From an uncultured cyanobacterium (GTDB taxonomy: Bacteria > Cyanobacteriota > Cyanobacteriia > Cyanobacteriales > Nostocaceae): DNA of 64,000 nt. The number at the start of each line of letters is the position of its first letter. Positions within the stretch are counted from its first letter, which is position 1. Below, piece by piece: positions 18,947-27,776 of this stretch. The position numbers were made by a program, and so were the translations under genes. The notes below the pieces were generated by a model. It saw only the letters and a program-made list of their open reading frames with translations. It was not told the origin of the DNA and made no database searches. Location: NCBI GenBank assembly GCA_903848645.1, contig CAINGU010000060.1, forward strand, positions 1 to 64,000. Reading direction: 5' to 3'.

Positions 18947-19252
18947 TTATTTAGAGGTTTTAATTTTCGATTCCAAGAAAAGCTTATAAACTAAAAAAGC
19001 CAAAGCCCCAAAAATCACAATTCCCGCTAAAGCTGAAGCTACTTTTACTGCAATTATAGTTGCAACAGCCAAACCAAAAAGTTTCCCACCCAGAATTACT
19101 TTTCTTAACCAAGGTTTTTGGGATTGTTCAGGTTGATGTTTCTGCGTTTGATAAAAAGGTGCATCAATCCCATGGATTTGATCATCCATTTCTCGCAGTC
19201 GCTTTTCTACCTGACTTTGAATATTTTGATTATGTTCATCGGGGGATTTCAT
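18947..19252 (-). CDS. Small membrane protein in dynamin operon
   Basis: 101 aa. Residues 1-~48 are hydrophilic and charged; residues ~50-93 form a hydrophobic hairpin or two helices (LGGKLFGLAVATIIAVKVAS, IVIFGALAFLVYKLF) with a Lys-rich tail. It is first in the operon, 12 bases ahead of the BDLP gene. Location suggests it is a membrane partner or recruitment factor for the dynamins. No named family recognised. Confidence 0.7.
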   Translation of the reverse strand: MKSPDEHNQNIQSQVEKRLREMDDQIHGIDAPFYQTQKHQPEQSQKPWLRKVILGGKLFGLAVATIIAVKVASALAGIVIFGALAFLVYKLFLESKIKTSK

Positions 19253-19409
19253 TAGTGTCCACCTTGTTTATGACATCATTTAGTATATTGTATGATAATT
19301 TACGCCAGGAAATGAACAGAGCAATATTACCATTGCTGCATTTAGTTTAGATTCAATATTTTGTACTGGCTTTTCGGAAATTGTCGGCAAGAACTCAGGT
19401 AGATTCAAA

Positions 19410-20384
19410 ATGGACATCAAAAATGGATTTGTCGGTACAATTGGTAACACCCCACTAATTCGCTTGCATAGTTTTAGTGAAGAAACAGGTTGTGAAATCT
19501 TAGCCAAAGCGGAATTTCTTAACCCTGGTGGTTCTGTCAAAGATCGGGCTGCGCTTTATATCATCGAAGATGCAGAAAAAAAAGGACTCCTCAAACCTGG
19601 TGGCACAGTAGTCGAAGGAACTGCGGGAAATACGGGAATTGGATTAGCACATATTTGCAACGTCAAAGGTTACAAATGCTTGATAATTATTCCCAATACC
19701 CAATCCCAAGAAAAAATAGATGCTTTGACTACCTTGGGTGCTGAAGTTCGTTCTATTCCTGCCGTACCTTACAAAGATCCGAATAATTACGTCAAACTAT
19801 CTGGTAGAATTGCGGCAGAAATGGAAAACGCCATTTGGGCTAATCAGTTTGATAATTTAGCCAATCGTGTTGCCCATTATGAAACCACAGGTAGAGAGAT
19901 TTGGCAACAGACAGATGGTAAAATTGATGGCTGGGTAGCGGCGACTGGTACGGGTGGTACTTATGCTGGTGTGGCTATGTACCTAAAGGAACAAAATCCC
20001 GGTGTTAAATGTGTTGTGGCTGATCCTTTGGGTAGTGGACTATACAGCTACATCAAAACTGGTGAAATTAAAATGGTTGGTAATTCCATTACTGAAGGTA
20101 TTGGTAATAGTCGCATTACCGCCAATATGGAAGGCGCACCAATTGATGATGCTATCCAAATTGATGATCCAGAAGCCTTACGAGTTGTTTATCAACTATT
20201 AAGAAAAGATGGTTTATTAATGGGTGGTTCAACGGGAATTAATGTGGGTGCGGCTGTGGCTTTAGCTAAACGATTGGGACCAGGACATACTATTGTTACT
20301 ATCTTATGTGATAGTGGTTCTCGCTATCAATCACGGATATTTAATCGTGAATGGTTAGCAAGTAAAGGATTGATTATCAATTAG
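19410..20384 (+). CDS. cysK: Cysteine synthase
   Basis: A 324-aa PLP enzyme making cysteine from O-acetylserine and sulfide. The PLP lysine is K44 in NPGGSVKDRAA; the substrate loop is EGTAGNTGIGLA (69-80), the variant common in cyanobacterial and actinobacterial enzymes; the PLP phosphate loop is TGTGGTYAG. The C-terminal Ser loop (CDSGSRYQSR) is present. There is no CBS regulatory domain, so a cystathionine beta-synthase role is less likely. Transcribed divergently from the dynamin operon. Confidence 0.92.
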   Translation: MDIKNGFVGTIGNTPLIRLHSFSEETGCEILAKAEFLNPGGSVKDRAALYIIEDAEKKGLLKPGGTVVEGTAGNTGIGLAHICNVKGYKCLIIIPNTQSQEKIDALTTLGAEVRSIPAVPYKDPNNYVKLSGRIAAEMENAIWANQFDNLANRVAHYETTGREIWQQTDGKIDGWVAATGTGGTYAGVAMYLKEQNPGVKCVVADPLGSGLYSYIKTGEIKMVGNSITEGIGNSRITANMEGAPIDDAIQIDDPEALRVVYQLLRKDGLLMGGSTGINVGAAVALAKRLGPGHTIVTILCDSGSRYQSRIFNREWLASKGLIIN

Positions 20385-20464
20385 GAGTTTTTTAGCGATC
20401 GCCACATATAGTATCATAGTGGCGATTTAACCTAAAGATAGTTGTTGTTTATCATTAGAAAACT

Positions 20465-20725
20465 ATGGAGTTTGAATTTAACCCTAACAAAAGTGCAATT
20501 AATAAAACTAAGCATAGTATTGATTTTATTGAAGCGCAAAAACTTTGGACAGATGTAAATCGTTTGGAAATTCCAGCCCGCACAGAAGATGAAGCTCGTT
20601 TTTTAGTCATTGCTAAGATCGCTGATAAACATTGGTCAGCAGTTATTACTTATCGTAGTGATAAAATAAGAATTATTTCAGTTCGCCGTTCCCGCAACGA
20701 AGAGGTAAATATTTATGAAAGCTAA
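20465..20725 (+). CDS. brnT: BrnT-family toxin
   Basis: An 86-aa RelE-fold ribonuclease toxin. Family hallmarks seen: N-terminal FEFNPNKSAINKTKHSIDF, the middle RTEDEARFLVIAKI, and the C-terminal VRRSRNEEVNIYE in which conserved Arg/Glu residues close the fold. It overlaps the antitoxin gene by 11 bases, the usual toxin-first order. Confidence 0.88.
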   Translation: MEFEFNPNKSAINKTKHSIDFIEAQKLWTDVNRLEIPARTEDEARFLVIAKIADKHWSAVITYRSDKIRIISVRRSRNEEVNIYES

Positions 20726-20948
20726 AGAATTTGATGTAAAATTTGACGACGGTGAAGACATCACTGAATTTTTAGATTTATCTCAAGCACGTCGTCCAGG
20801 TTATGAACAAAAACGAATTAATATTGATTTCCCAATTTGGATGATTGCAGCTTTAGAACATGAAGCCAAGCGTTTGGGTGTTACGTCTGATTCTATTATT
20901 AAATTATGGCTGGCTGAACGTCTTGATAAAAAAGTTACTAGTGGGTAA
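20715..20948 (+). CDS. brnA: BrnA-family antitoxin
   Basis: A 77-aa protein with acidic N-terminus and a ribbon-helix-helix C-terminus (KRINIDFPIWMIAALEHEAKRLGVTSDSIIK). It binds and inhibits BrnT and is expected to repress the shared promoter as the complex. Start ATG 20715 lies inside the 3' end of brnT, suggesting translational coupling. Confidence 0.85.
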   Translation: MKAKEFDVKFDDGEDITEFLDLSQARRPGYEQKRINIDFPIWMIAALEHEAKRLGVTSDSIIKLWLAERLDKKVTSG

Positions 20949-20993
20949 AAACAGTAAATATTTGCATATTTTTAGGGAATTAACAACAAACAA

Positions 20994-21305
20994 ATGTCAA
21001 ATATCCCAAATCAGGAACAACCCCTTCCTATTTGTGTCCAAGTATGTCAACATCGTACTTGTAGAAAACAAGGTGCAGAGGAAGTATTAGCTGCTTTACA
21101 ATCTTTCCCCATACCTAATGTGACAGTTACAGCTAGTGGCTGTTTAGGTCAATGTGGTAATGGTCCTATGGTGTTAGTTTTACCGGAGATGGTTTGGTAT
21201 TGTCGGGTTTTACCTCAAGAAATACCCAGATTGATAGAACAACATTTATTAGCTGGTAAAAGAGTTAAGAAAATGCTTTATTATCGGTTTCATCCCCATG
21301 GATAA
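20994..21305 (+). CDS. Thioredoxin-like [2Fe-2S] ferredoxin
   Basis: 103 aa. Cluster ligands C18 and C23 (CQHRTCRKQGA) and C50 and C54 (CLGQCGNGP) fit the thioredoxin-fold [2Fe-2S] family related to the NuoE/HoxE subunit. Such free-standing proteins are common in cyanobacteria and likely shuttle electrons in the cytoplasm, though the partner is unknown. It lies 45 bases after brnA but has no evident functional link to it. Confidence 0.88.
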   Translation: MSNIPNQEQPLPICVQVCQHRTCRKQGAEEVLAALQSFPIPNVTVTASGCLGQCGNGPMVLVLPEMVWYCRVLPQEIPRLIEQHLLAGKRVKKMLYYRFHPHG

Positions 21306-21361
21306 AACTAACTGAAAATATATAAATTCTGGAATTTGGTGCCAAGACAGTGAGGGAATAA

Positions 21362-21940
21362 ATGGATATTCAGCATCTACGTCAATCATTAAAAATCAAG
21401 TGGCTAAGTTATTACCAGCAAAATCGTTCTTGGCTAGTTAAAATGCGAATTTGGAAAGATTATGATGGTATCCGCCGACCTTCTTCTGGTTACATTTTAG
21501 CAACTTTATCTACTTTAGAACCAGAGTTAAAAAAAATCCTCCCTTTCATTTTGGATTTAAACAATGATCCTGATCAAATAATTGCAGCTTTGTGTTTGCA
21601 TTTCAATCCTGAACAGGAGTTAAATATCCTCAAATCCCAGCATTCTACAGCCAGAAATGAGATTGTTAGTACCTCTCCTGCTCATATAGCCTTGAAAGAT
21701 TCACCTGTAACAACAGAACGTAAACAGGTGTTATTAAAAATGACTACAGGTATTTCCGTAGTTGCAGTAGCCACTCCCGTTAATTACCATTCTTCAGCCA
21801 AGCAACCTATAACTACTCAAGTTCCCAGCCAAAATATTCCCCGTGTTTCATCTACTCATAGCAATATTTTTCCGTCTTGGATAGATGAATTGTGTCCAGG
21901 TAGAGGAGATAGGGAGGTTAATAAGCTGTTACGCAACTAA
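21362..21940 (+). CDS. DUF5331-like cyanobacterial protein
   Basis: 192 aa. The N-terminus (MDIQHLRQSLKIKWLSYYQQ, then RPSSGYILATLSTLEP and DPDQIIAALCLHFNPEQEL) fits a conserved cyanobacterial domain that I recall as DUF5331. The C-terminal half is Ser/Thr/Pro-rich and probably disordered, ending in FPSWIDELCPGRG. No enzyme motif or membrane segment. Function unknown. Confidence 0.6.
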   Translation: MDIQHLRQSLKIKWLSYYQQNRSWLVKMRIWKDYDGIRRPSSGYILATLSTLEPELKKILPFILDLNNDPDQIIAALCLHFNPEQELNILKSQHSTARNEIVSTSPAHIALKDSPVTTERKQVLLKMTTGISVVAVATPVNYHSSAKQPITTQVPSQNIPRVSSTHSNIFPSWIDELCPGRGDREVNKLLRN

Positions 21941-21974
21941 ATTTTATGATCATAATTTAGTTGCAGTTTGTGGT

Positions 21975-21991
21975 GCGGGCATCTTGCCCGC
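21975..21991. terminator. Hairpin repeat between convergent genes
   Basis: GCGGGC-ATCTT-GCCCGC, identical to 8473-8489, placed between the 3' ends of the DUF5331 gene and ygfZ. Flanked by TAAAATT on the plus side; a plausible shared terminator and also a dispersed repeat. Confidence 0.5.
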
Positions 21992-22026
21992 TAAAATTAT
22001 ACAAACTAAATGCACAAAAACTTAAA

Positions 22027-23010
22027 TCAATATGGATATTCGTGAGAGACAAAGGGAATAGAGACTATTTCTCCCTCTGTTTCCCCAACTTGTACTTTTA
22101 AACCCACTCCACCGGCTTTACTCCTGATGTAACCTAGTCCAAAATGACCATCAGGAGTGTTTGTATAACTAGTGAGTTTACCTATTTTTTCTTCCCCAAT
22201 GGTGATGATTGTTCCCGGTTCAGCAGCAGCATTGAGACGAATGCCCCAAAGGTATTGTTTTACACCTTTATATGTATTTAATCTGGCAATGGTTTCTTGA
22301 CCGATATAACAACCTTTAGTAAAGGAAACTGTTTGCCATAAACCAACTTCTAAGGGGTTATAATCATCCGTAAGTTCTAAATCTGGAGCGGGACGACCTT
22401 GTAATATTCGTAACATCTCCCAGCCGCGATCGCTCAATTCTACAGCCCCCAATCTCAGTATTTTCTCCCACCATGTTTGTTTTTCTGCAACTGGTAAAAT
22501 TAGAGTATATCCAGGTGCAGCCAAGCCGCTACCCACTGCAACTATCACCCCATCCACTAAAATATGATTACCATAGGGTTGACCAATTAGCTCACCAGCC
22601 CCCAGTTTTTCCACAATAGCATGACTTTGGGGTCCAATTAGGCTCAAAGTTGCCATTTCCTCAGTTACATCAGTTAATTTGACTTTATCAGCAAAGAAGA
22701 TATAACGATCTAACCATGCCATAAGTACCTGACGACGGTTAGGGGAAACTAACAGTAAAACGGCATCATCTAATACATAAGCAGTTACCAAATCTATCGT
22801 CCGAGCGGTAGATGTCACCATGACAGTATCACAGCCCTGACCGGGTTTGAGGGATTGAAAATCATTTGTACTTTGATTGTGTAAGAAACGCAGGCGATCA
22901 TCGTTATAAACACGGATAATACCCCAATGGGAGCGATCATTTACTGCTACCCCTTCCTGTACTGCTTGGATAGCATTTATATCTTTCGTATCAATTGCAG
23001 ATGTTAACAT
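22027..23010 (-). CDS. ygfZ: YgfZ/GcvT-family folate-binding protein
   Basis: A 327-aa protein of the aminomethyltransferase fold that lacks glycine cleavage activity. It carries the diagnostic KGCYIGQE motif with the conserved Cys, in TKGCYIGQETIARL. YgfZ proteins bind folate and support repair or assembly of certain Fe-S enzymes such as the tRNA methylthiotransferase MiaB. N-terminal DRSHWGIIRVYNDDRLRFLHNQ is the typical start of the domain. Soluble. Confidence 0.9.
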   Translation of the reverse strand: MLTSAIDTKDINAIQAVQEGVAVNDRSHWGIIRVYNDDRLRFLHNQSTNDFQSLKPGQGCDTVMVTSTARTIDLVTAYVLDDAVLLLVSPNRRQVLMAWLDRYIFFADKVKLTDVTEEMATLSLIGPQSHAIVEKLGAGELIGQPYGNHILVDGVIVAVGSGLAAPGYTLILPVAEKQTWWEKILRLGAVELSDRGWEMLRILQGRPAPDLELTDDYNPLEVGLWQTVSFTKGCYIGQETIARLNTYKGVKQYLWGIRLNAAAEPGTIITIGEEKIGKLTSYTNTPDGHFGLGYIRSKAGGVGLKVQVGETEGEIVSIPFVSHEYPY

Positions 23011-23076
23011 AGTGGTGTAAAATGTGTTAATTTGAATATGATCTGATGAGATTTTACCAGGTTATTTAGGTGTTGT

Positions 23077-26000
23077 CTAATCTATAGTTTTTGGTATGAT
23101 TTCAAAGGTAGCAATTTTCCAAGGTTGAATATTTTCTGTTGATTTGATATTATTTTCTAATAAATTAACTGGTTCTCCTAAACTTAAAATCTCGCTTTCT
23201 AAAGATAAATTCGCTGTTTTTCCGTGACATTCATAAAAGCGAATTATAAACTTTTCTGGATCATCTTCACTAGGTTTAAGTGCCATTAATATCAAATTAT
23301 CCGCTGATAAATTCAGAAAACTTTGACTTGAGGACGCATTTGATGTAGATTGGTAACTTACTGGATTTACTAATATTTGAAAAGGCACATTCAATTCATA
23401 ACCCCGTTTAACGGTTTCTGCTGCTTCCCAACTTCCCAAATGAGGGTATAAGCTATAGGTAAATTCATGTATTCCTCTATCAGCTTGGGAATCTGGCCAA
23501 TGGGAACTTCTGAGGAGAGTTAGACGTAATTGGCTAAGTTGAGCATCGTAACCATATTTACAATCATTCAGAAGACTAACTCCGTATTTTCCGATGGCTG
23601 TATCTGTGGTTAAATCTGCCCAATGTAAAGCGGAGACTTCCCATTTTGCCTTTTCTGCGGGGGTTTGGGGATTTGTGGGACGACGAATAGCACCACAGGG
23701 AATTTCATAAGTGGCAAATTCGGCTTGGAGATTGAGAGGAAAGGCTGTTTTAACTAATACCTGATTTTCTTGCCAATTTACAGTATTAGTTATTTTCAAA
23801 ATTGGTGAACTAAGTTCCAAAATGTAATCTTGACAAAATTCCGATTTTCCCAGTTGACGCACTACCCGCAAACGTTGGTGAATTTCTCCATATTCTTGCC
23901 ATTGAATTAATTTTAATTTTGTTGCAGGTAGGGGTTTTGTGTTATAATTGGGATCTATATTCCAAGCATCCCAATATTGACCGCTGTCAGTAAAAGCTTG
24001 AAGTTGATTTCCCGCACCGTTTAAAACTTCTCTTTGTTGGTTCTTATCAAAGACACTTGTTAAATCTCCGGTTTCGGGGTTAACTTGAATTTGCAAATAT
24101 TCATTTTCTAAAATCCAGTTTTTCGGTAATGTTTTGGTTTGGGGGGAAGAGGGAGAAATCCAGAAAATGCTGTAACCTATAGAGGGGACAGTTGCGAAAA
24201 ATAATAAAGTTGAATTTTCGCAGTTTTGGCATAAAATTTCTTTTCCTTCAATATCAGCAACTTTCCAAGTTGGATAATTTGGGTTGATGATTTTTGCTAA
24301 GTCAACGGTAACAACTTCCGCACGTTCCCAGTTAAGAGAGTTAAAAATTATGACGGGAATACTCTCAGAATTGGGGGGTTGTGGTATATTGATGTTAGAT
24401 GTGATTCCTATTAATGACTCCTCTAATATTTTCGTTCCCATTTTTTCCACCGCTTCCCATTCAGGTAAAGCGTCTGCGTAAACTTGGGTAATGGAAGAAC
24501 CGGGTAAAATATCGTGAAACTGGTTAAACAAAACTTTTTTCCACGCGGTTTCTATTTCTGTTTTCGGAAATTTTGCACCGCAGAGGATATTTGCTAAAGT
24601 TGCGAACAACTCAGCACTATATAATAGATGTTCAGATTTACGATTCCAACGTTTTTGGTCTGCGTGGGTAGTATAACATCCTCGGTGGAATTCTAAATAA
24701 AGTTCGTCTTCCCAAACTGGTAAATTTTCACTTGCGGATTTTATTTCGTTGAGATATTTTTCTGAAGTTGTAAATTCTAACTTGGGAAAAATTGGGGAAT
24801 GTTCCCAGCGTCGTGCTGTCTCTAGCATATCACGGGTTGGACCACCACCATGATCACCAACACCGGGAAGCCAAAGACTATCTTGTAAACCTGTTTGAGT
24901 TTTCCACTCACAAGCATACTTGGCCATTTTAACAGGTGCGATGGTTTCGCCAATAGGTGCAGACATGAAACTTAATGTTTGACTACCATCGAGCGATCGC
25001 CACCAAAATAAGCCATAATCAAATTTAGTCGTATCATTCCAGCGGAGTTTTTGGGTAACAAAGAACTCAATTCCCGCATTTGCTAAAAATTGGGGTAGCG
25101 TCGCACAAAAACCGAAAGTATCGGGAACCCAAACTACAGAAGATGTTTTTCGAAACTTCTGCAAAAAATACCTTTGTCCATATAATAACTGACGAACTAT
25201 AGACTCACCCGCAATTAAATTTAAATCTGGTTCTACCCAAAAACCTCCCAAAACTTCCCATTTTCCCACTGTAACTTGGTTTTGAATTTCTCGGAATAAG
25301 TCGGGACGATTTTCCTCAACCCAAGCATACAACGCCGGGGTGGTATGACAGAATATTAATTCGGGAAAATCCTGTTGCAGTTGTAAAGCTGACTCAAAAG
25401 TATTTTCTGCTGCTTTCCAAGTTTCCGCGACAGGCCATAACCATGCTAAATCTAAATGGGCATGACCTAATAAATTAATTTTATATTTTTGGGCGTTGAT
25501 AAATTCAGCCAAACCCAAATAGGTTTCTCGCAAATTTACCAAATATGTTTTCCAGTCTTGATTTTCTGCGTCTTTGAGATTTGTAACTTTCTCAACTTCC
25601 GCAGCTAAATTGGGGATTTTTTCTGGTGCGAAGTTTTCTAGAAGAATTTCCGCAACTGCTAACTCATCAGCAATAAGACCAGCATCAGGATGATTATAAT
25701 CTTTTGACTCATAAATTGCAAGCGATCGCATTAATGCCCCGTTGTCATGTCCCGGACTCACTAACCGCAAAGCTATGGTAAACTCATCACCAGGAGTTAC
25801 ACTAGAACTAAGTAACACTCGCGGTGAAGCATCAAACAAATCTCCCGTCAATACTAACTTATCATTAACATATACTTCTACTGTATCTGCCCACCACACC
25901 AAAGCCAAGCGCAAAGACAAACCCGCTAAAGGAAAGTTATGTAAATTCTCAGGAACAGAAAATTTTTGCCACAACCATAATACTTGTTTTCCGCCTTGCC

Positions 26001-26310
26001 AGGAAATATGATTTTTTTCATTTAGCTCAACAGGTTGCCAATCAGTTAAACTAAATGGGATAAAATTAGTAACTACTCCGTCAGTTTCTTGATATCGCCA
26101 GCTTAACTGGATATCAACTTGACAACAAGAACGTAAATTTTCAATTGCTGTTGATATAGATTTGGTATTCAATGATGATATAGGAAGAGTCATATTGCCA
26201 ATAAAATAATAGCAGGAGTCAGGAGTCACCGAGTCAGGAATGAAAGTGCTTTGATTTTCAGTTTGTATTTCACTTCCAAGTTGCTGTAAATGTAAATAAT
26301 TGACAGTCAC
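23077..26310 (-). CDS. Glycoside hydrolase family 38 alpha-mannosidase
   Basis: A 1077-aa class II alpha-mannosidase. The GH38 core starts near residue 277 with LLGHAHLDLAWLWP (zinc ligands in HAHLD, 283-287) and includes VWVPDTFGFC with the nucleophile/zinc Asp, followed by the middle helical and C-terminal beta domains. The N-terminal ~270 residues hold a beta-sandwich. No signal peptide, so probably cytoplasmic, acting on internal mannose-containing glycans. Residues about 24-33 (IPDSVTPDSC) are encoded by GAGTCAG-type heptamers, so the true start may be M40 (MTLPISSLN) or an STRR insertion lies in the N-terminus. Confidence 0.9.
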   Translation of the reverse strand: MTVNYLHLQQLGSEIQTENQSTFIPDSVTPDSCYYFIGNMTLPISSLNTKSISTAIENLRSCCQVDIQLSWRYQETDGVVTNFIPFSLTDWQPVELNEKNHISWQGGKQVLWLWQKFSVPENLHNFPLAGLSLRLALVWWADTVEVYVNDKLVLTGDLFDASPRVLLSSSVTPGDEFTIALRLVSPGHDNGALMRSLAIYESKDYNHPDAGLIADELAVAEILLENFAPEKIPNLAAEVEKVTNLKDAENQDWKTYLVNLRETYLGLAEFINAQKYKINLLGHAHLDLAWLWPVAETWKAAENTFESALQLQQDFPELIFCHTTPALYAWVEENRPDLFREIQNQVTVGKWEVLGGFWVEPDLNLIAGESIVRQLLYGQRYFLQKFRKTSSVVWVPDTFGFCATLPQFLANAGIEFFVTQKLRWNDTTKFDYGLFWWRSLDGSQTLSFMSAPIGETIAPVKMAKYACEWKTQTGLQDSLWLPGVGDHGGGPTRDMLETARRWEHSPIFPKLEFTTSEKYLNEIKSASENLPVWEDELYLEFHRGCYTTHADQKRWNRKSEHLLYSAELFATLANILCGAKFPKTEIETAWKKVLFNQFHDILPGSSITQVYADALPEWEAVEKMGTKILEESLIGITSNINIPQPPNSESIPVIIFNSLNWERAEVVTVDLAKIINPNYPTWKVADIEGKEILCQNCENSTLLFFATVPSIGYSIFWISPSSPQTKTLPKNWILENEYLQIQVNPETGDLTSVFDKNQQREVLNGAGNQLQAFTDSGQYWDAWNIDPNYNTKPLPATKLKLIQWQEYGEIHQRLRVVRQLGKSEFCQDYILELSSPILKITNTVNWQENQVLVKTAFPLNLQAEFATYEIPCGAIRRPTNPQTPAEKAKWEVSALHWADLTTDTAIGKYGVSLLNDCKYGYDAQLSQLRLTLLRSSHWPDSQADRGIHEFTYSLYPHLGSWEAAETVKRGYELNVPFQILVNPVSYQSTSNASSSQSFLNLSADNLILMALKPSEDDPEKFIIRFYECHGKTANLSLESEILSLGEPVNLLENNIKSTENIQPWKIATFEIIPKTID
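26213..26241. repeat. GAGTCAG heptamer repeat in GH38 5' region
   Basis: Tandem GGAGTCA units (AGGAGTCAGGAGTCACCGAGTCAGG region) inside the annotated 5' end of the mannosidase gene, coding IPDSVTPDS on the minus strand. Same heptamer family as 29092-29119 and 31008-31027. Confidence 0.65.
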
Positions 26311-26421
26311 GAAGATTAACAGTTTTGTGGGAGTCTCTTAACAATTCAAAATTAAAAATAGGGATTTAAACCCTTGAATTTATAATAACCAACCTAACGC
26401 TAAAACTTACACATAATTACC

Positions 26422-27726
26422 ATGTCTTCCGATTCTTCAAATCGCTATCAAAGCAAACTCTTTAACTTTGTCTACCAGCAATCTCGACGGTTGACACAAA
26501 AATGGGAAAACACAGTCAAAAATTTGCAAGTTGCTACGCAGTCGGGTGTAGGTTCTCTACTTTATCCACTTTACCAATTATGGCAACAAAATGACACAGT
26601 CAAAAAATTACAGTCAGCAACTCCCCCCACTAGTGACGCACCAATTCAAATTATATTAGATGTTGTCAAAAATCTTCCTCCTGGAGATGCTGATTTACCA
26701 ACTTCCTCAAAAACAAATCCTCTCACATTTTTAGGATCTTTGTGGCAGAAAATATTTCCTAAACAAAATTCTCCAACTCCAGAAAATACCCTGCAACAGC
26801 ATATACCAACAGTACAGGGAATTGCCATAGAATTACAAACCCGGAATTTGGTCTTAGTCAGTGCGGACAATCGCATTTTTGATGTTTTCACACCGCAGCA
26901 GAACGTCAAATTAGCAGATAGAATTAATAGCGAAATTAGCGAATATCGGTATTCTTTACAATTAATTACTCACCAGCAAAAAGAATTATTACCCAAAATT
27001 GATTATCTTCTCAATAAGTTAACTGACGAAGATTCTATCATAGCACAAAAATCTCTCCTCAATCCCATTAAGCTGTTTGGATTTCTAGATAAATTAATTG
27101 CTAATTTAGAAACTACGGCTTTAGTACCTATCCAAAAAAGTAGTCAAGAAATTATCAATAATTTCCAAAGTCAGTTTAGCAACTTAGCAGTTAATCAAGA
27201 TGATTTAAAACCTCCGCAACCGCATATTTCTGATTTAATAGTAGCCGCAATAAATTATTTTTTCGGAGGAAGAAATAATTATCTAATTGACTCAAATTCT
27301 CCTGCGGAAAAAATCCAAAGCAAATCTGATTTCACAAAGGTTTTGTCATCAAATCATCAGTTAGATTCTGGTGATTCTTTAGGAGATAATTGGTTGACAT
27401 GGAATGATTTATTTGGTGAAACAAATACCAATATTGAGGAATCAGTACAGCAACCTCAAGCAAAAAGAGAATTCCCTGAGATTCACCGTAAAATAGGTCA
27501 ACAAGCAAGCGAACCCAAAAATCAGGAATTTCCAGGAATAGATAATCAAACCAGTCAAGGATTTAATTTTAAGCCTGACTGGATTGATATTTCTGCCACA
27601 TCATTAGGTTATGAAAAACACCCCTTAGAACAAATGCTGGAATGGTTAGATCAGTCTATATTATGGATAGAACAGATATTCACAAATATGATTTATTTCT
27701 TCAGAGGTTTATTATTAGGGAGATAA
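26422..27726 (+). CDS. Hypothetical cyanobacterial protein with C-terminal hydrophobic helix
   Basis: 434 aa. The N-terminus is basic and helical (FNFVYQQSRRLTQKWENTVKNLQ), the middle soluble with a small beta-rich segment (IAIELQTRNLVLVSADNRIFDVFTPQQ), and the end hydrophobic/aromatic (ILWIEQIFTNMIYFFRGLLLG), possibly membrane-associated. The region 330-390 is low complexity. No named domain recognised. Divergent from the GH38 gene. Confidence 0.65.
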   Translation: MSSDSSNRYQSKLFNFVYQQSRRLTQKWENTVKNLQVATQSGVGSLLYPLYQLWQQNDTVKKLQSATPPTSDAPIQIILDVVKNLPPGDADLPTSSKTNPLTFLGSLWQKIFPKQNSPTPENTLQQHIPTVQGIAIELQTRNLVLVSADNRIFDVFTPQQNVKLADRINSEISEYRYSLQLITHQQKELLPKIDYLLNKLTDEDSIIAQKSLLNPIKLFGFLDKLIANLETTALVPIQKSSQEIINNFQSQFSNLAVNQDDLKPPQPHISDLIVAAINYFFGGRNNYLIDSNSPAEKIQSKSDFTKVLSSNHQLDSGDSLGDNWLTWNDLFGETNTNIEESVQQPQAKREFPEIHRKIGQQASEPKNQEFPGIDNQTSQGFNFKPDWIDISATSLGYEKHPLEQMLEWLDQSILWIEQIFTNMIYFFRGLLLGR

Positions 27727-27735
27727 TTGAAAATA

Positions 27736-27768
27736 AGATCCCCGACTTCTCAAAGAAGTCGGGGATCT
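27736..27768. terminator. Perfect 15-bp hairpin between convergent genes (copy 1)
   Basis: AGATCCCCGACTTCT and AGAAGTCGGGGATCT form a perfect 15-bp stem with a CAA loop, placed between the ends of the plus-strand 434-aa gene and minus-strand xthA. On the minus strand it is followed by TATTTTC. The same stem recurs at 35366-35398 and 63653-63685. Confidence 0.75.
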
Positions 27769-27776
27769 AAAATCTG

